Position numbers and translations under genes: made by a program. Below the pieces are notes generated by a model. That model worked only from the letters and a program-made list of their open reading frames with translations. It was not told where the DNA came from and ran no database searches. This document shows positions 1 through 8,909 of a stretch of DNA of 35,048 nt, one piece after another; the first letter of the stretch is position 1; each line of letters starts with the position of its first letter. Source of the stretch: Sutcliffiella horikoshii DSM 8719 (GTDB taxonomy: Bacteria; Bacillota; Bacilli; Bacillales; Bacillaceae_I); NCBI GenBank assembly GCA_001648575.1, contig LQXN01000044.1, positions 1-35,048 of the forward strand, read 5' to 3'.

Positions 1-260
1 CCTTATGAAGACACTTTCGATCCGCTTTCTCTCTCGGATGTGTCTTCATCCACCTTATGAAGACACTTTCGGTCCATTTTCTCTCTCGGATGTGTCTTCA
101 TCCACCTTATGAAGACACTTTCGGTCCATTTTCTCTCTCGGGTGTGTCTTCATCCACCTTATGAAGACACTTTCGGTCCACATTCTCTCTTGGATGTGTC
201 TTCATCCACCTTATGAAGACACTTTCGGTCCGCTTTCTCTCTTGGATGTGTCTTCATCCA
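1..260. repeat. 52-bp tandem repeat, five phased units, runs off left edge
   Basis: Five units start at 1, 53, 105, 157 and 209, all exactly 52 bp with no indels. Each unit carries a perfect 10-bp inverted repeat, ATGAAGACAC (unit positions 5-14) and GTGTCTTCAT (40-49), invariant in all five. A second short stem (unit positions 16-20 with 34-38) lies inside after one T-T mismatch. Differences fall in the loop (positions 24-26) and at stem positions 20, 35 and 38. Because 52 is not a multiple of three, the array cannot encode a repeated peptide. It lies 3' of the tuf terminator and probably continues beyond the window. I do not recognise a named family. Confidence 0.97.
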
Positions 261-289
261 ATCCACCCTACCCTATGATGACAATCCCC

Positions 290-329
290 AAAACAAAAAA
301 CCGGCACCCCTCAATCGGGATGCCGGTTT
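290..329 (-). terminator. Intrinsic terminator after tuf
   Basis: Read on the minus strand, the arm AAACCGGCA-T-CCC (329-317) pairs with GGGG-TGCCGG (310-301) across a short loop, followed by a run of six T and further T residues (300-291). It lies 27 bp after the tuf stop and closes the str-type operon. Confidence 0.93.
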
Positions 330-355
330 ATAAAAGATCTTTTCAGATCCAAAGA

Positions 356-1546
356 TTACTCTTGGATAGTCGCTACTACGCCAGCGCCTACAGTACGTCC
401 ACCTTCACGAATAGAGAACTTAGTTCCTTCTTCGATAGCGATTGGAGAGATAAGTTCAACAGTCATCTCAACGTTATCGCCAGGCATAACCATTTCTACG
501 CCTTCAGGTAGGTTACAAATACCAGTTACGTCAGTTGTACGGAAGTAGAACTGAGGACGGTAGTTTGTGAAGAATGGAGTGTGACGTCCACCCTCTTCTT
601 TAGATAGTACGTAAACTTCAGCTTTGAACTTTGTGTGTGGAGTGATTGTACCAGGCTTAGCTAATACTTGTCCACGTTGGATGTCGTCACGAGCTACTCC
701 ACGAAGAAGTGCACCGATGTTGTCTCCAGCTTCAGCATAGTCAAGAAGCTTACGGAACATTTCTACTCCAGTTACAGTAGTAGATTTAGGCTCTTCAGTT
801 AAACCGATGATTTCGATAGTGTCACCAACTTTAACTTGTCCACGCTCAACACGTCCAGTAGCAACTGTTCCACGACCAGTGATAGAGAATACGTCCTCAA
901 CTGGCATCATGAATGGCTTTTCAGTGTCACGAGTTGGAGTTGGGATGTAGTCATCAACTGCAGCCATAAGCTCAACGATTCTTTCTTCCCACTCAGCATC
1001 TCCTTCAAGAGCTTTAAGAGCAGAACCTTTGATTACAGGAACATCGTCTCCAGGGAAATCGTACTCAGAAAGAAGGTCACGAACTTCCATTTCAACTAAT
1101 TCTAGTAATTCTTCGTCGTCTACCATGTCGCATTTGTTTAAGAATACTACTAGGTAAGGTACACCTACTTGACGAGAAAGAAGGATGTGCTCACGAGTTT
1201 GTGGCATTGGGCCGTCAGCAGCAGATACTACTAGGATTCCGCCGTCCATTTGAGCAGCACCAGTGATCATGTTTTTAACATAGTCAGCATGTCCTGGGCA
1301 GTCAACGTGTGCATAGTGACGAGATTCAGTTTCGTACTCAACGTGAGCTGTAGAAATTGTGATTCCACGCTCTCTTTCTTCTGGAGCAGCATCGATCATG
1401 TCGTATGCCATTGCAGCACCTTTACCGCTCTTCTTAGCAAGAACAGTTGTGATTGCAGCTGTTAAAGTTGTTTTACCGTGGTCAACGTGACCGATTGTAC
1501 CGATATTTGCATGAGTCTTGGATCTATCGAATTTCTCTTTACCCAT
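356..1546 (-). CDS. tuf: Elongation factor Tu
   Basis: EF-Tu is the GTPase that delivers aminoacyl-tRNA to the ribosomal A site. The 396-residue product has the usual length. Visible are the P-loop GHVDHGKT (residues 19-26), the switch II motif DCPGH, the NKCD guanine-specificity motif, then the two beta-barrel domains ending in the normal VATIQE tail. The ATG start is set by an AGGAGG at 1555-1560. It is the last gene before the terminator at 290-329. A promoter directly after fusA (1629-1657) suggests that tuf is made both from the upstream operon and independently. The known kirromycin-resistance sites were not examined one by one. Function is certain. Confidence 0.99.
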   Translation of the reverse strand: MGKEKFDRSKTHANIGTIGHVDHGKTTLTAAITTVLAKKSGKGAAMAYDMIDAAPEERERGITISTAHVEYETESRHYAHVDCPGHADYVKNMITGAAQMDGGILVVSAADGPMPQTREHILLSRQVGVPYLVVFLNKCDMVDDEELLELVEMEVRDLLSEYDFPGDDVPVIKGSALKALEGDAEWEERIVELMAAVDDYIPTPTRDTEKPFMMPVEDVFSITGRGTVATGRVERGQVKVGDTIEIIGLTEEPKSTTVTGVEMFRKLLDYAEAGDNIGALLRGVARDDIQRGQVLAKPGTITPHTKFKAEVYVLSKEEGGRHTPFFTNYRPQFYFRTTDVTGICNLPEGVEMVMPGDNVEMTVELISPIAIEEGTKFSIREGGRTVGAGVVATIQE

Positions 1547-1595
1547 TGTTATATCCTCCTTAGAGTTTCATTAGTTTTTATTTTATATGTTGTTG

Positions 1596-1614
1596 ATAAG
1601 TGATTTCCACTTAT
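1596..1614 (-). other. Hairpin in tuf 5' leader
   Basis: A perfect 7-bp inverted repeat (ATAAGTG 1596-1602, CACTTAT 1608-1614) with a 5-nt loop lies a few bases downstream of the expected start of the tuf promoter. There is no T-run, so it is not a terminator. A 5' stabilising hairpin is a reasonable inference. Confidence 0.55.
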
Positions 1615-1628
1615 TAACCTACATACTA

Positions 1629-1657
1629 TTTATAAAACAAGATTAGGCGAAAATCAA
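1629..1657 (-). promoter_or_regulatory. Sigma-A promoter for tuf
   Basis: On the minus strand TTGATT (1657-1652), a 17-bp spacer and TATAAA (1634-1629) form a near-consensus promoter. The -35 box begins one base after the fusA stop codon. The expected start near 1622 gives a leader of about 75 nt. B. subtilis tuf is also known for high, separate expression. Confidence 0.8.
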
Positions 1658-3736
1658 TTATTCACCTTTATTTTTTTTGATGATTTCTTCAGAAATCGAT
1701 TTAGGTACTTCTTCATAGTGATCGAAATGCATTGTGAACACTCCGCGTCCTTGTGTGTTAGAACGTAGGGACGTTGCATAACCGAACATTTCAGAAAGTG
1801 GAACCATAGCGCGAACTACTTGAGCGTTACCGCGAGCTTCCATACCTTCTACACGTCCACGACGAGAAGTGATTCCACCCATGATATCTCCCATGTACTC
1901 TTCTGGAGTTACTACTTCAACTCTCATGACAGGCTCAAGGATTACAGGGTTACACTTAGATACCGCATTTTTAAGAGCTAGAGAAGCAGCTACTTTAAAC
2001 GCCATCTCAGAGGAGTCAACATCATGGTAAGAACCGTCTACTAATGCAGCTTTCACATCAATTAGTTGGTAACCAGCTAGTACACCGTTTTTCATAGAGT
2101 CTTCAAGACCAGCTTGAACAGCAGGTACGTACTCACGAGGTACTACTCCACCTACGATTTTGTTTTCAAATTCGAAGCCTTTTCCTTCTTCGTTTGGTTC
2201 GAATTCGATCCAAACGTGTCCGAATTGACCACGTCCACCAGATTGACGGGCAAATTTACCTTCAACCTTAGCAGATCCGCGGAACGTTTCACGGTATGCA
2301 ACTTGAGGCGCACCAACGTTAGCTTCTACTTTGAATTCACGTCTCATACGGTCAACCAGGATGTCAAGGTGAAGTTCACCCATACCAGCGATGATTGTTT
2401 GACCAGTTTCCTGATCTGTATGTGCACGGAAAGTAGGATCTTCTTCTTGCAATTTTTGAAGAGCAGTTGTCATTTTATCTTGGTCGGCCTTGGATTTAGG
2501 CTCAACTGATAATTGGATAACCGGCTCTGGGAAGTCCATGGACTCCAAGATAACTTGGTTTTTGTCGTCACATAGAGTATCACCAGTAGTTGTGTCTTTC
2601 AGACCAACTGCAGCAGCGATGTCTCCGGAATAAACAACAGGAATCTCTTCACGGCTGTTTGCGTGCATTTGCAGGATACGTCCTACACGCTCACGCTTGC
2701 CTTTTGTAGAGTTGATAACGTAAGATCCGGAGTTCAATGTACCAGAGTACACACGGAAGAACGTTAATTTACCTACATAAGGGTCAGTCATAACTTTAAA
2801 CGCTAGAGCCGCAAACGGGTTTTCGTCTCCAGGTTCACGAGTTACTTCCTCTTCAGTGTCAGGGATAGTACCTTTGATTGAAGGTACATCTGTTGGCGCT
2901 GGAAGGTAATCGATAACAGCGTCAAGCATTAACTGAACACCTTTGTTTTTGAAAGCAGATCCACAGATCACTGGGTAGAAGTTAACATCACAAGTACCTT
3001 TACGGATAGTAGCTTTTAACTCTTCAGTTGTAAGCTCTTCTCCTTCTAGGTATTTCATCATTAATTCTTCGTCCAATTCTGCTACTGCTTCAACTAAGCG
3101 TTGACGATACTCGTCAGCTTTGTCTTTGTACTCAGCAGGAATTTCTTTTGCTTCAGAACGAGTACCTAAGTCGTCTTCGTAGAAGTATGCAACCATTTCT
3201 ACTAAGTCGATGATACCTTCAAACTCATCTTCAGCTCCGATAGGAAGTTGAATTGGATGAGCGTTAGCTTGAAGGCGGTCATGGATAGTTCCTACAGAGT
3301 ATAAGAAGTCTGCACCGATCTTGTCCATTTTGTTAACGAACACGATACGTGGAACACCATAAGTTGTAGCTTGGCGCCAAACTGTTTCAGTTTGTGGTTC
3401 AACACCAGATTGTGCATCAAGAACTGCTACCGCACCATCAAGTACACGTAGGGAACGTTCAACTTCAACAGTGAAGTCTACGTGACCAGGTGTATCGATA
3501 ATGTTTACGCGGTGGCCTTTCCATTGAGCTGTAGTCGCAGCAGATGTGATCGTGATTCCACGCTCTTGCTCCTGCTCCATCCAGTCCATTTGAGAAGCAC
3601 CTTCATGAGTTTCACCGATTTTGTGAATACGTCCTGTGTAGAACAAAACACGCTCGGTTGTCGTTGTTTTACCAGCATCGATGTGAGCCATGATACCGAT
3701 ATTACGTGTTTTATCTAAGGAGAACTCTCTTGCCAT
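1658..3736 (-). CDS. fusA: Elongation factor G
   Basis: EF-G drives ribosomal translocation by GTP hydrolysis and acts with RRF in ribosome recycling. The product is 692 residues, the family length. The N-terminal GTPase domain shows AHIDAGKT (17-24), the switch motif RGITI, DTPGH and NKMD; domains II-V follow, with the domain IV sequence [12 protein letters not shown] and a lysine-rich tail. ATG start with GGAAGGAG 8-10 nt upstream. The gene sits 89 bp after rpsG, and that gap contains a perfect 10-bp hairpin. It is cotranscribed from the rplGB promoter. No truncation or second fusA paralogue signal is seen. Confidence 0.99.
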   Translation of the reverse strand: MAREFSLDKTRNIGIMAHIDAGKTTTTERVLFYTGRIHKIGETHEGASQMDWMEQEQERGITITSAATTAQWKGHRVNIIDTPGHVDFTVEVERSLRVLDGAVAVLDAQSGVEPQTETVWRQATTYGVPRIVFVNKMDKIGADFLYSVGTIHDRLQANAHPIQLPIGAEDEFEGIIDLVEMVAYFYEDDLGTRSEAKEIPAEYKDKADEYRQRLVEAVAELDEELMMKYLEGEELTTEELKATIRKGTCDVNFYPVICGSAFKNKGVQLMLDAVIDYLPAPTDVPSIKGTIPDTEEEVTREPGDENPFAALAFKVMTDPYVGKLTFFRVYSGTLNSGSYVINSTKGKRERVGRILQMHANSREEIPVVYSGDIAAAVGLKDTTTGDTLCDDKNQVILESMDFPEPVIQLSVEPKSKADQDKMTTALQKLQEEDPTFRAHTDQETGQTIIAGMGELHLDILVDRMRREFKVEANVGAPQVAYRETFRGSAKVEGKFARQSGGRGQFGHVWIEFEPNEEGKGFEFENKIVGGVVPREYVPAVQAGLEDSMKNGVLAGYQLIDVKAALVDGSYHDVDSSEMAFKVAASLALKNAVSKCNPVILEPVMRVEVVTPEEYMGDIMGGITSRRGRVEGMEARGNAQVVRAMVPLSEMFGYATSLRSNTQGRGVFTMHFDHYEEVPKSISEEIIKKNKGE

Positions 3737-3781
3737 AGTGTATTTCTCCTTCCTAAGTAACTAGATTTAATTTATACCTAA

Positions 3782-3808
3782 AGCTGTTAAGTACTTGTCT
3801 TAACAGCT
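3782..3808 (-). other. Perfect hairpin between rpsG and fusA
   Basis: AGCTGTTAAG (3782-3791) and CTTAACAGCT (3799-3808) form a perfect 10-bp stem with a 7-nt loop. No T-run follows in the direction of transcription, so it is not an intrinsic terminator. It starts 18 bp after the rpsG stop. It may be a processing or protein-binding site. Confidence 0.7.
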
Positions 3809-3825
3809 CCAGATAGTATGTGATC

Positions 3826-4296
3826 TTACCAGCGGTAGTGAGCAAACGCTTTGTTTGCTTCTGCCATTTTGTGCATATCTTCACGTTTTTTAACTGACGC
3901 ACCAGTGTTGTTAGCAGCATCTAGGATTTCGTTAGCTAAACGCTCTTCCATCGTTTTCTCTCCACGAAGACGAGAATAGTTAACTAAATAACGAAGTCCA
4001 AGTGTTGAACGACGATCTGGGCGCACCTCTACAGGTACTTGGTAGTTAGCTCCACCTACACGACGTGCTCTTACTTCAAGAACAGGCATGATGTTTTTCA
4101 TAGCTTGTTCGAACACTTCCATAGGTTCTTGTCCGGAACGCTCACCAACTAGTTTAAATGCGTTATAGATGATAGCTTGAGATTTTCCTCTCTTACCATC
4201 GATCATTAATTTATTTACAAGACGAGTTACTAACTTAGAGTTATATAACGGATCTGGTAATACATCTCTTTTTGCAACAGGGCCTTTACGTGGCAT
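3826..4296 (-). CDS. rpsG: 30S ribosomal protein S7
   Basis: S7 is a primary 16S rRNA-binding protein that nucleates assembly of the 30S head. The 156-residue product opens with the typical [16 protein letters not shown] and contains the conserved [14 protein letters not shown] segment and the C-terminal AHYRW ending. ATG start with AAAGGAGG about 8 nt upstream. It lies 49 bp after rpsL and before fusA in the str operon. In E. coli S7 represses this operon by binding the rpsL-rpsG gap; whether that holds here cannot be seen. Confidence 0.99.
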   Translation of the reverse strand: MPRKGPVAKRDVLPDPLYNSKLVTRLVNKLMIDGKRGKSQAIIYNAFKLVGERSGQEPMEVFEQAMKNIMPVLEVRARRVGGANYQVPVEVRPDRRSTLGLRYLVNYSRLRGEKTMEERLANEILDAANNTGASVKKREDMHKMAEANKAFAHYRW

Positions 4297-4345
4297 ATTA
4301 TTTTCCTCCTTTCGGGTAACTTAATGTTAAGCAGTACGAAGTCTA

Positions 4346-4768
<423 letters not shown>

Positions 4769-4800
4769 TTATATTTCCTCCTTCCTAATGTTTTAAGACC

Positions 4801-4865
4801 ACATATCCAGGTGGTTCATTTTAAGGTAAAAAACAAAGTCTTTGTGAATCTACACTCACAAAAAC
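4801..4865 (-). other. Two small hairpins in the rplGB-rpsL gap
   Basis: On the minus strand TTTGTGA pairs with TCACAAA (within about 4843-4865) and is followed, seven bases later, by six T. A second 5-bp stem, ACCAC with GTGGT, lies about 25 bp further down. The first could be a weak attenuator between rplGB and rpsL; the T-run is too far from the stem for a good terminator. Confidence 0.35.
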
Positions 4866-4870
4866 AGTTT

Positions 4871-5119
4871 TTAATGAATGATCGCAACAGCCGAGGCACC
4901 CACTTCAATCCCGCAAGCTTTTCCAAGTTTTTTCATCGAATCCACTTTCAAGACTGGAATTTTGTACTCATTGGCAGTTTGGACAACCTTCTGTGTAACA
5001 ATCACATCAGCATCTTCTGCAATGACAACCTCTTTTACTGTTCCGGATTTCAGCGCCTTCACCGTTTGTTTGGTACCAACAATGAAGGTGTTTGCCTGCA
5101 TCACTTTTTCATAAGACAT
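4871..5119 (-). CDS. rplGB: L7Ae-family kink-turn RNA-binding protein (YbxF / RplGB)
   Basis: This small L7Ae/L30e/Gadd45-fold protein binds RNA kink-turns; the B. subtilis homologue YbxF has been shown to associate with ribosomes. The product is 82 residues from the ATG at 5119 ([18 protein letters not shown]), with the family signature [15 protein letters not shown] near the C-terminus. The upstream in-frame TTG and ATG codons are rejected because GGAGG lies 8 nt before the 5119 ATG and overlaps or abuts the others. It is first in the operon with rpsL, rpsG and fusA and has a strong promoter just upstream. Confidence 0.95.
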   Translation of the reverse strand: MSYEKVMQANTFIVGTKQTVKALKSGTVKEVVIAEDADVIVTQKVVQTANEYKIPVLKVDSMKKLGKACGIEVGASAVAIIH

Positions 5120-5162
5120 TAACATATCCTCCAAAGCAACAGGTTATATAAGCACCTTTGCT

Positions 5163-5191
5163 ATATTACCATCTATATTTTTGAATGTCAA
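5163..5191 (-). promoter_or_regulatory. Sigma-A promoter for rplGB-rpsL-rpsG-fusA
   Basis: On the minus strand TTGACA (5191-5186), 17 bp, TAATAT (5168-5163), with TG one base before the -10 (extended -10). A consensus -35 makes this one of the best promoters in the window. It lies between the rpoC terminator and rplGB. Confidence 0.92.
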
Positions 5192-5209
5192 CACTTTATC
5201 GAATAACAT

Positions 5210-5242
5210 TGAAAAGATTGTCGGGGGCCGCCCGACAATCTT
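5210..5242 (-). terminator. Intrinsic terminator after rpoC
   Basis: A 12-bp perfect stem, AAGATTGTCGGG with CCCGACAATCTT, closes on a 5-nt GC-rich loop and is followed by TTTTC on the minus strand. It begins 4 bp after the rpoC stop, ending the rpoBC operon before the rplGB promoter. Confidence 0.92.
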
Positions 5243-5246
5243 CCTT

Positions 5247-8200
5247 TTATTCTACTGTTACAGGTTCTTCCTGGCCGACTTCTTTCGTTAGATCGAATTT
5301 GCGGTATCGGTTCATACCTGTACCAGCTGGAACTAGCTTACCAATGATAACATTCTCTTTAAGTCCAAGTAACTCGTCACGTTTTCCTTTGATTGCAGCA
5401 TCTGTCAAGACTCTTGTAGTTTCCTGGAAGGAAGCTGCAGACAAGAAGGAATCCGTTTCAAGGGACGCTTTTGTAATACCAAGCAATACTGGACGTCCTG
5501 TTGCAGGTGTTTTACCTTCAATAAGCACACGTTCGTTTGCATCGGTGAATTGATGGACATCAAGCAGTGTTCCTGGTAGTACATCTGTATCACCAGCATC
5601 AATGACACGTACTTTACGTAGCATTTGGCGAACCATAACCTCTACGTGTTTGTCCCCGATTTCTACCCCTTGCATACGGTATACTTTTTGAACTTCAAGC
5701 AGTAGATACTCCTGAACAGAAACCATATCTTTCACTTTCAGTAGCTCTTTTGGATCGATGGAACCTTCTGTTAGTTCCTGACCACGTGCTACTTCTGCAT
5801 TCACGCCGACTTTTAAGCGTCCAGTGTATGGTACTGCATAGTTTCTCGTTTCCACTTCACCTTGTACAGTGATTTCTTGCTGGCGATCACGACCTTCGTT
5901 GATGGCTGTTACTACCCCATCAATTTCAGAGATGACCGCTTGACCTTTCGGATTACGCGCTTCGAAGATCTCTTGGATACGCGGCAAACCTTGAGTGATA
6001 TCGTCTCCTGCAACCCCACCTGTATGGAACGTACGCATCGTCAACTGAGTTCCCGGCTCTCCGATGGATTGGGCAGCGATGATACCGACTGCTTCTCCCA
6101 CTTCTACTTCTAAGCCGGTCGCAAGGTTGCGGCCGTAACATTTCTTACATACACCATGACGAGTGTCACATGTAAATACAGAGCGGATCCAAACATCTTC
6201 CACGCCTGCTTCTACAATGGTTGTTGCTAAGTCTTCAGTGATTAAGTCGTTACCCGCAACAAGAACTTCCCCTGTTTCAGGGTGCTTCACAGCTTTTCTT
6301 GCATAACGGCCGACTAAACGCTCTTCTAGTTTTTCTACTACTTCTGTACCGTCCTTCAGAGAGGATATGTGTAGACCGCGGTCTGTTCCACAATCTATCT
6401 CACGAACGATAACATCCTGCGCCACGTCTACAAGACGACGAGTCAAGTAACCGGAATCGGCAGTTTTCAGTGCTGTATCGGCAAGACCTTTACGCGCACC
6501 GTGAGTAGAGATAAAGTATTCCAATACCGTAAGACCTTCACGGAAACTGGATTTGATCGGTAATTCAATGATACGTCCAGATGGATTGGCCATTAGTCCA
6601 CGCATACCAGCTAACTGTGTAAAGTTAGATGCGTTACCACGGGCACCTGAATCACTCATCATGAAGATGTGGTTCAGACGTGGCAAGGACTCCATTAGCA
6701 ACCCTTGGATCTTATCCTTCGCAGCGCTCCAGATGGAAATGACACGGTCATAACGTTCTTCCTCTGTGATCAAACCACGACGGAATTGTTTAAGAACTGT
6801 ATCAACTTTTGTTTGTGCTTCAACCAAGATTTCATCTTTCTCTTTAAGAACCACGATATCTGCTACACCAACTGTGATACCAGCTTTAGTAGAGTAACGG
6901 AATCCAAGGTTTTTCATGCGGTCAAGCATTTCAGATGTTTGCGTGATCTTGAAGCGTTTGAACACTTCCGCGATGATGTTACCAAGGATTTTCTTCTTAA
7001 ATGGATCGATAAGTTTTTGTGCTTGGATCGCTTCTTTTACATTCGCACCTTTTTCTACAAAGTATTTCTCAGGAGTGTTTACTTCTAAGTTGAACTTTGT
7101 CGGTTCGTTGATGTAAGGGAATGACGGCGGCAGAATTTCGTTGAAGATCAACTTTCCTACTGTCGTAATTAGAAGCTTTTGTTTTTGCTCTTCGGTGAAT
7201 GTTTCGTTATTTAAGGATCCTGCATATACCGCTACACGAGTGTGCAGATGTACATAGCCGTTTGAATAAGCGATAAGCGCTTCATTCGTATCCTTGAATA
7301 TCATTCCTTCACCTACAGCATTTTCTCGCTCAAGTGTTAAGTAGTAGTTACCAAGCACCATATCCTGGGAAGGTGTTACTACCGGCTTACCATCCTTAGG
7401 GTTAAGGATGTTTTGAGCAGCCAACATCAAGATGCGGGCTTCAGCCTGCGCTTCAGCAGATAGTGGTACGTGAACCGCCATTTGGTCACCGTCAAAGTCC
7501 GCGTTGTATGCTGTACATACAAGTGGATGCAAACGGATTGCGCGACCTTCCACAAGTGTTGGTTCAAATGCTTGAATACCAAGTCTGTGAAGGGTAGGTG
7601 CGCGGTTTAGTAATACTGGATGTTCCCTGATAACGGATTCCAATACGTCCCAAACCTCTGGTTGTACGCGTTCGATCTTACGCTTTGCGCTCTTAATGTT
7701 ATGTGCAAGCCCACGTTCTACAAGTTCTTTCATCACGAAAGGCTTGAATAGCTCAAGGGCCATTTCTTTCGGTAATCCACATTGGTACATTTTCAGGTTA
7801 GGTCCTACTACGATAACGGAACGACCAGAGTAGTCAACACGCTTTCCTAGTAAGTTCTGACGGAAACGACCTTGCTTCCCTTTCAGCATATGGGAAAGAG
7901 ATTTCAATGGGCGGTTACCAGGTCCTGTTACCGGACGGCCACGGCGACCATTGTCGATAAGTGCATCAACTGCTTCTTGTAACATACGTTTTTCGTTCTG
8001 TACGATGATGCTTGGAGCACCAAGGTCAAGAAGGCGTTTTAAACGGTTGTTACGGTTGATCACACGGCGATACAGGTCATTCAAGTCGGAAGTCGCGAAA
8101 CGACCACCATCCAATTGAACCATTGGACGTAATTCAGGTGGGATTACCGGCAGAACGTCTAAGATCATCCATGATGGCTGATTGCCGGATCCTCTGAAGG

Positions 8201-8843
8201 ATTCCAATACTTCCAGACGCTTAATCGCTCTTGTACGACGTTGTCCTTGAGCAGTTTTAAGTTCTTCTTTCAGTATATCCACTTCTTTTTCCAAATCAAT
8301 ATCAAAAAGAAGTTTCCTGATTGCTTCTGCACCCATGGCTGCTTGGAATGTCTGACCATACTTTTCACGGTATGCACGGAATTCCTTTTCAGAAAGCAGT
8401 TGCTTCTTCTCCAGAGGAGTATCGCCTGTTTCTGTTACCACGTAAGATGCAAAGTAAATGACTTCCTCAAGTGCACGTGGGGACATGTCAAGAACAAGAC
8501 CCATGCGGCTTGGGATTCCTTTGAAGTACCAGATATGTGATACAGGAGCAGCAAGCTCGATGTGACCCATGCGTTCACGACGTACTTTTGCTCTTGTCAC
8601 TTCCACTCCACAGCGGTCACAGACGACACCCTTATAACGGACGCGCTTGTATTTACCACAGTGACATTCCCAATCCTTTGTAGGACCGAAAATTCTTTCG
8701 CAGAATAACCCATCTTTTTCTGGCTTTAATGTACGATAGTTAATTGTCTCAGGCTTCTTGACTTCCCCGAAAGACCAGGATCTGATCTTGTCGGGTGAAG
8801 CAAGGCCTATTTTCATATATTCAAAATTATTAACATCTAGCAA
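5247..8843 (-). CDS. rpoC: RNA polymerase beta' subunit
   Basis: RpoC holds the catalytic magnesium site of RNA polymerase. The 1198-residue product has the Bacillus length. Visible are the N-terminal zinc-binding cysteines (C60, C62, C75, C78), the active-site NADFDGDQM with D449, D451 and D453, the bridge helix and trigger loop region ([28 protein letters not shown] split over about residues 900-930), and the second zinc ribbon cysteines ([11 protein letters not shown]). The start is TTG, as in relatives; AAGGGAGG precedes it by about 8 nt. It follows rpoB by 66 bp. A small hairpin covers its Shine-Dalgarno and start codon. Confidence 0.99.
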   Translation of the reverse strand: MLDVNNFEYMKIGLASPDKIRSWSFGEVKKPETINYRTLKPEKDGLFCERIFGPTKDWECHCGKYKRVRYKGVVCDRCGVEVTRAKVRRERMGHIELAAPVSHIWYFKGIPSRMGLVLDMSPRALEEVIYFASYVVTETGDTPLEKKQLLSEKEFRAYREKYGQTFQAAMGAEAIRKLLFDIDLEKEVDILKEELKTAQGQRRTRAIKRLEVLESFRGSGNQPSWMILDVLPVIPPELRPMVQLDGGRFATSDLNDLYRRVINRNNRLKRLLDLGAPSIIVQNEKRMLQEAVDALIDNGRRGRPVTGPGNRPLKSLSHMLKGKQGRFRQNLLGKRVDYSGRSVIVVGPNLKMYQCGLPKEMALELFKPFVMKELVERGLAHNIKSAKRKIERVQPEVWDVLESVIREHPVLLNRAPTLHRLGIQAFEPTLVEGRAIRLHPLVCTAYNADFDGDQMAVHVPLSAEAQAEARILMLAAQNILNPKDGKPVVTPSQDMVLGNYYLTLERENAVGEGMIFKDTNEALIAYSNGYVHLHTRVAVYAGSLNNETFTEEQKQKLLITTVGKLIFNEILPPSFPYINEPTKFNLEVNTPEKYFVEKGANVKEAIQAQKLIDPFKKKILGNIIAEVFKRFKITQTSEMLDRMKNLGFRYSTKAGITVGVADIVVLKEKDEILVEAQTKVDTVLKQFRRGLITEEERYDRVISIWSAAKDKIQGLLMESLPRLNHIFMMSDSGARGNASNFTQLAGMRGLMANPSGRIIELPIKSSFREGLTVLEYFISTHGARKGLADTALKTADSGYLTRRLVDVAQDVIVREIDCGTDRGLHISSLKDGTEVVEKLEERLVGRYARKAVKHPETGEVLVAGNDLITEDLATTIVEAGVEDVWIRSVFTCDTRHGVCKKCYGRNLATGLEVEVGEAVGIIAAQSIGEPGTQLTMRTFHTGGVAGDDITQGLPRIQEIFEARNPKGQAVISEIDGVVTAINEGRDRQQEITVQGEVETRNYAVPYTGRLKVGVNAEVARGQELTEGSIDPKELLKVKDMVSVQEYLLLEVQKVYRMQGVEIGDKHVEVMVRQMLRKVRVIDAGDTDVLPGTLLDVHQFTDANERVLIEGKTPATGRPVLLGITKASLETDSFLSAASFQETTRVLTDAAIKGKRDELLGLKENVIIGKLVPAGTGMNRYRKFDLTKEVGQEEPVTVE

Positions 8844-8859
8844 GGGGCCTACCTCCCTT
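8842..8859 (-). promoter_or_regulatory. Hairpin covering the rpoC Shine-Dalgarno and TTG start
   Basis: On the minus strand AAGGG (8859-8855) pairs with CCCTT (8846-8842) around an 8-nt loop. The left arm is part of the Shine-Dalgarno; the right arm includes the first two bases of the TTG start. Such a structure could couple rpoC translation to ribosomes finishing rpoB. The stem is short, so the effect is uncertain. Confidence 0.45.
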
Positions 8860-8909
8860 ATAATCTACAGGTTCTACCCAAATGCTTATCTTTAAAGTAC
8901 TGTTGGCCA

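Noticed and set aside
1-260. CRISPR array
   Set aside because: The 52-bp units are directly contiguous and alike throughout; there are no unique spacers and no cas genes.
161-511. Plus-strand ORF across the repeats and the end of tuf
   Set aside because: It runs through the tandem repeat, the tuf terminator and antisense to tuf, with no ribosome-binding site; the 52-bp period shifts frame between units.
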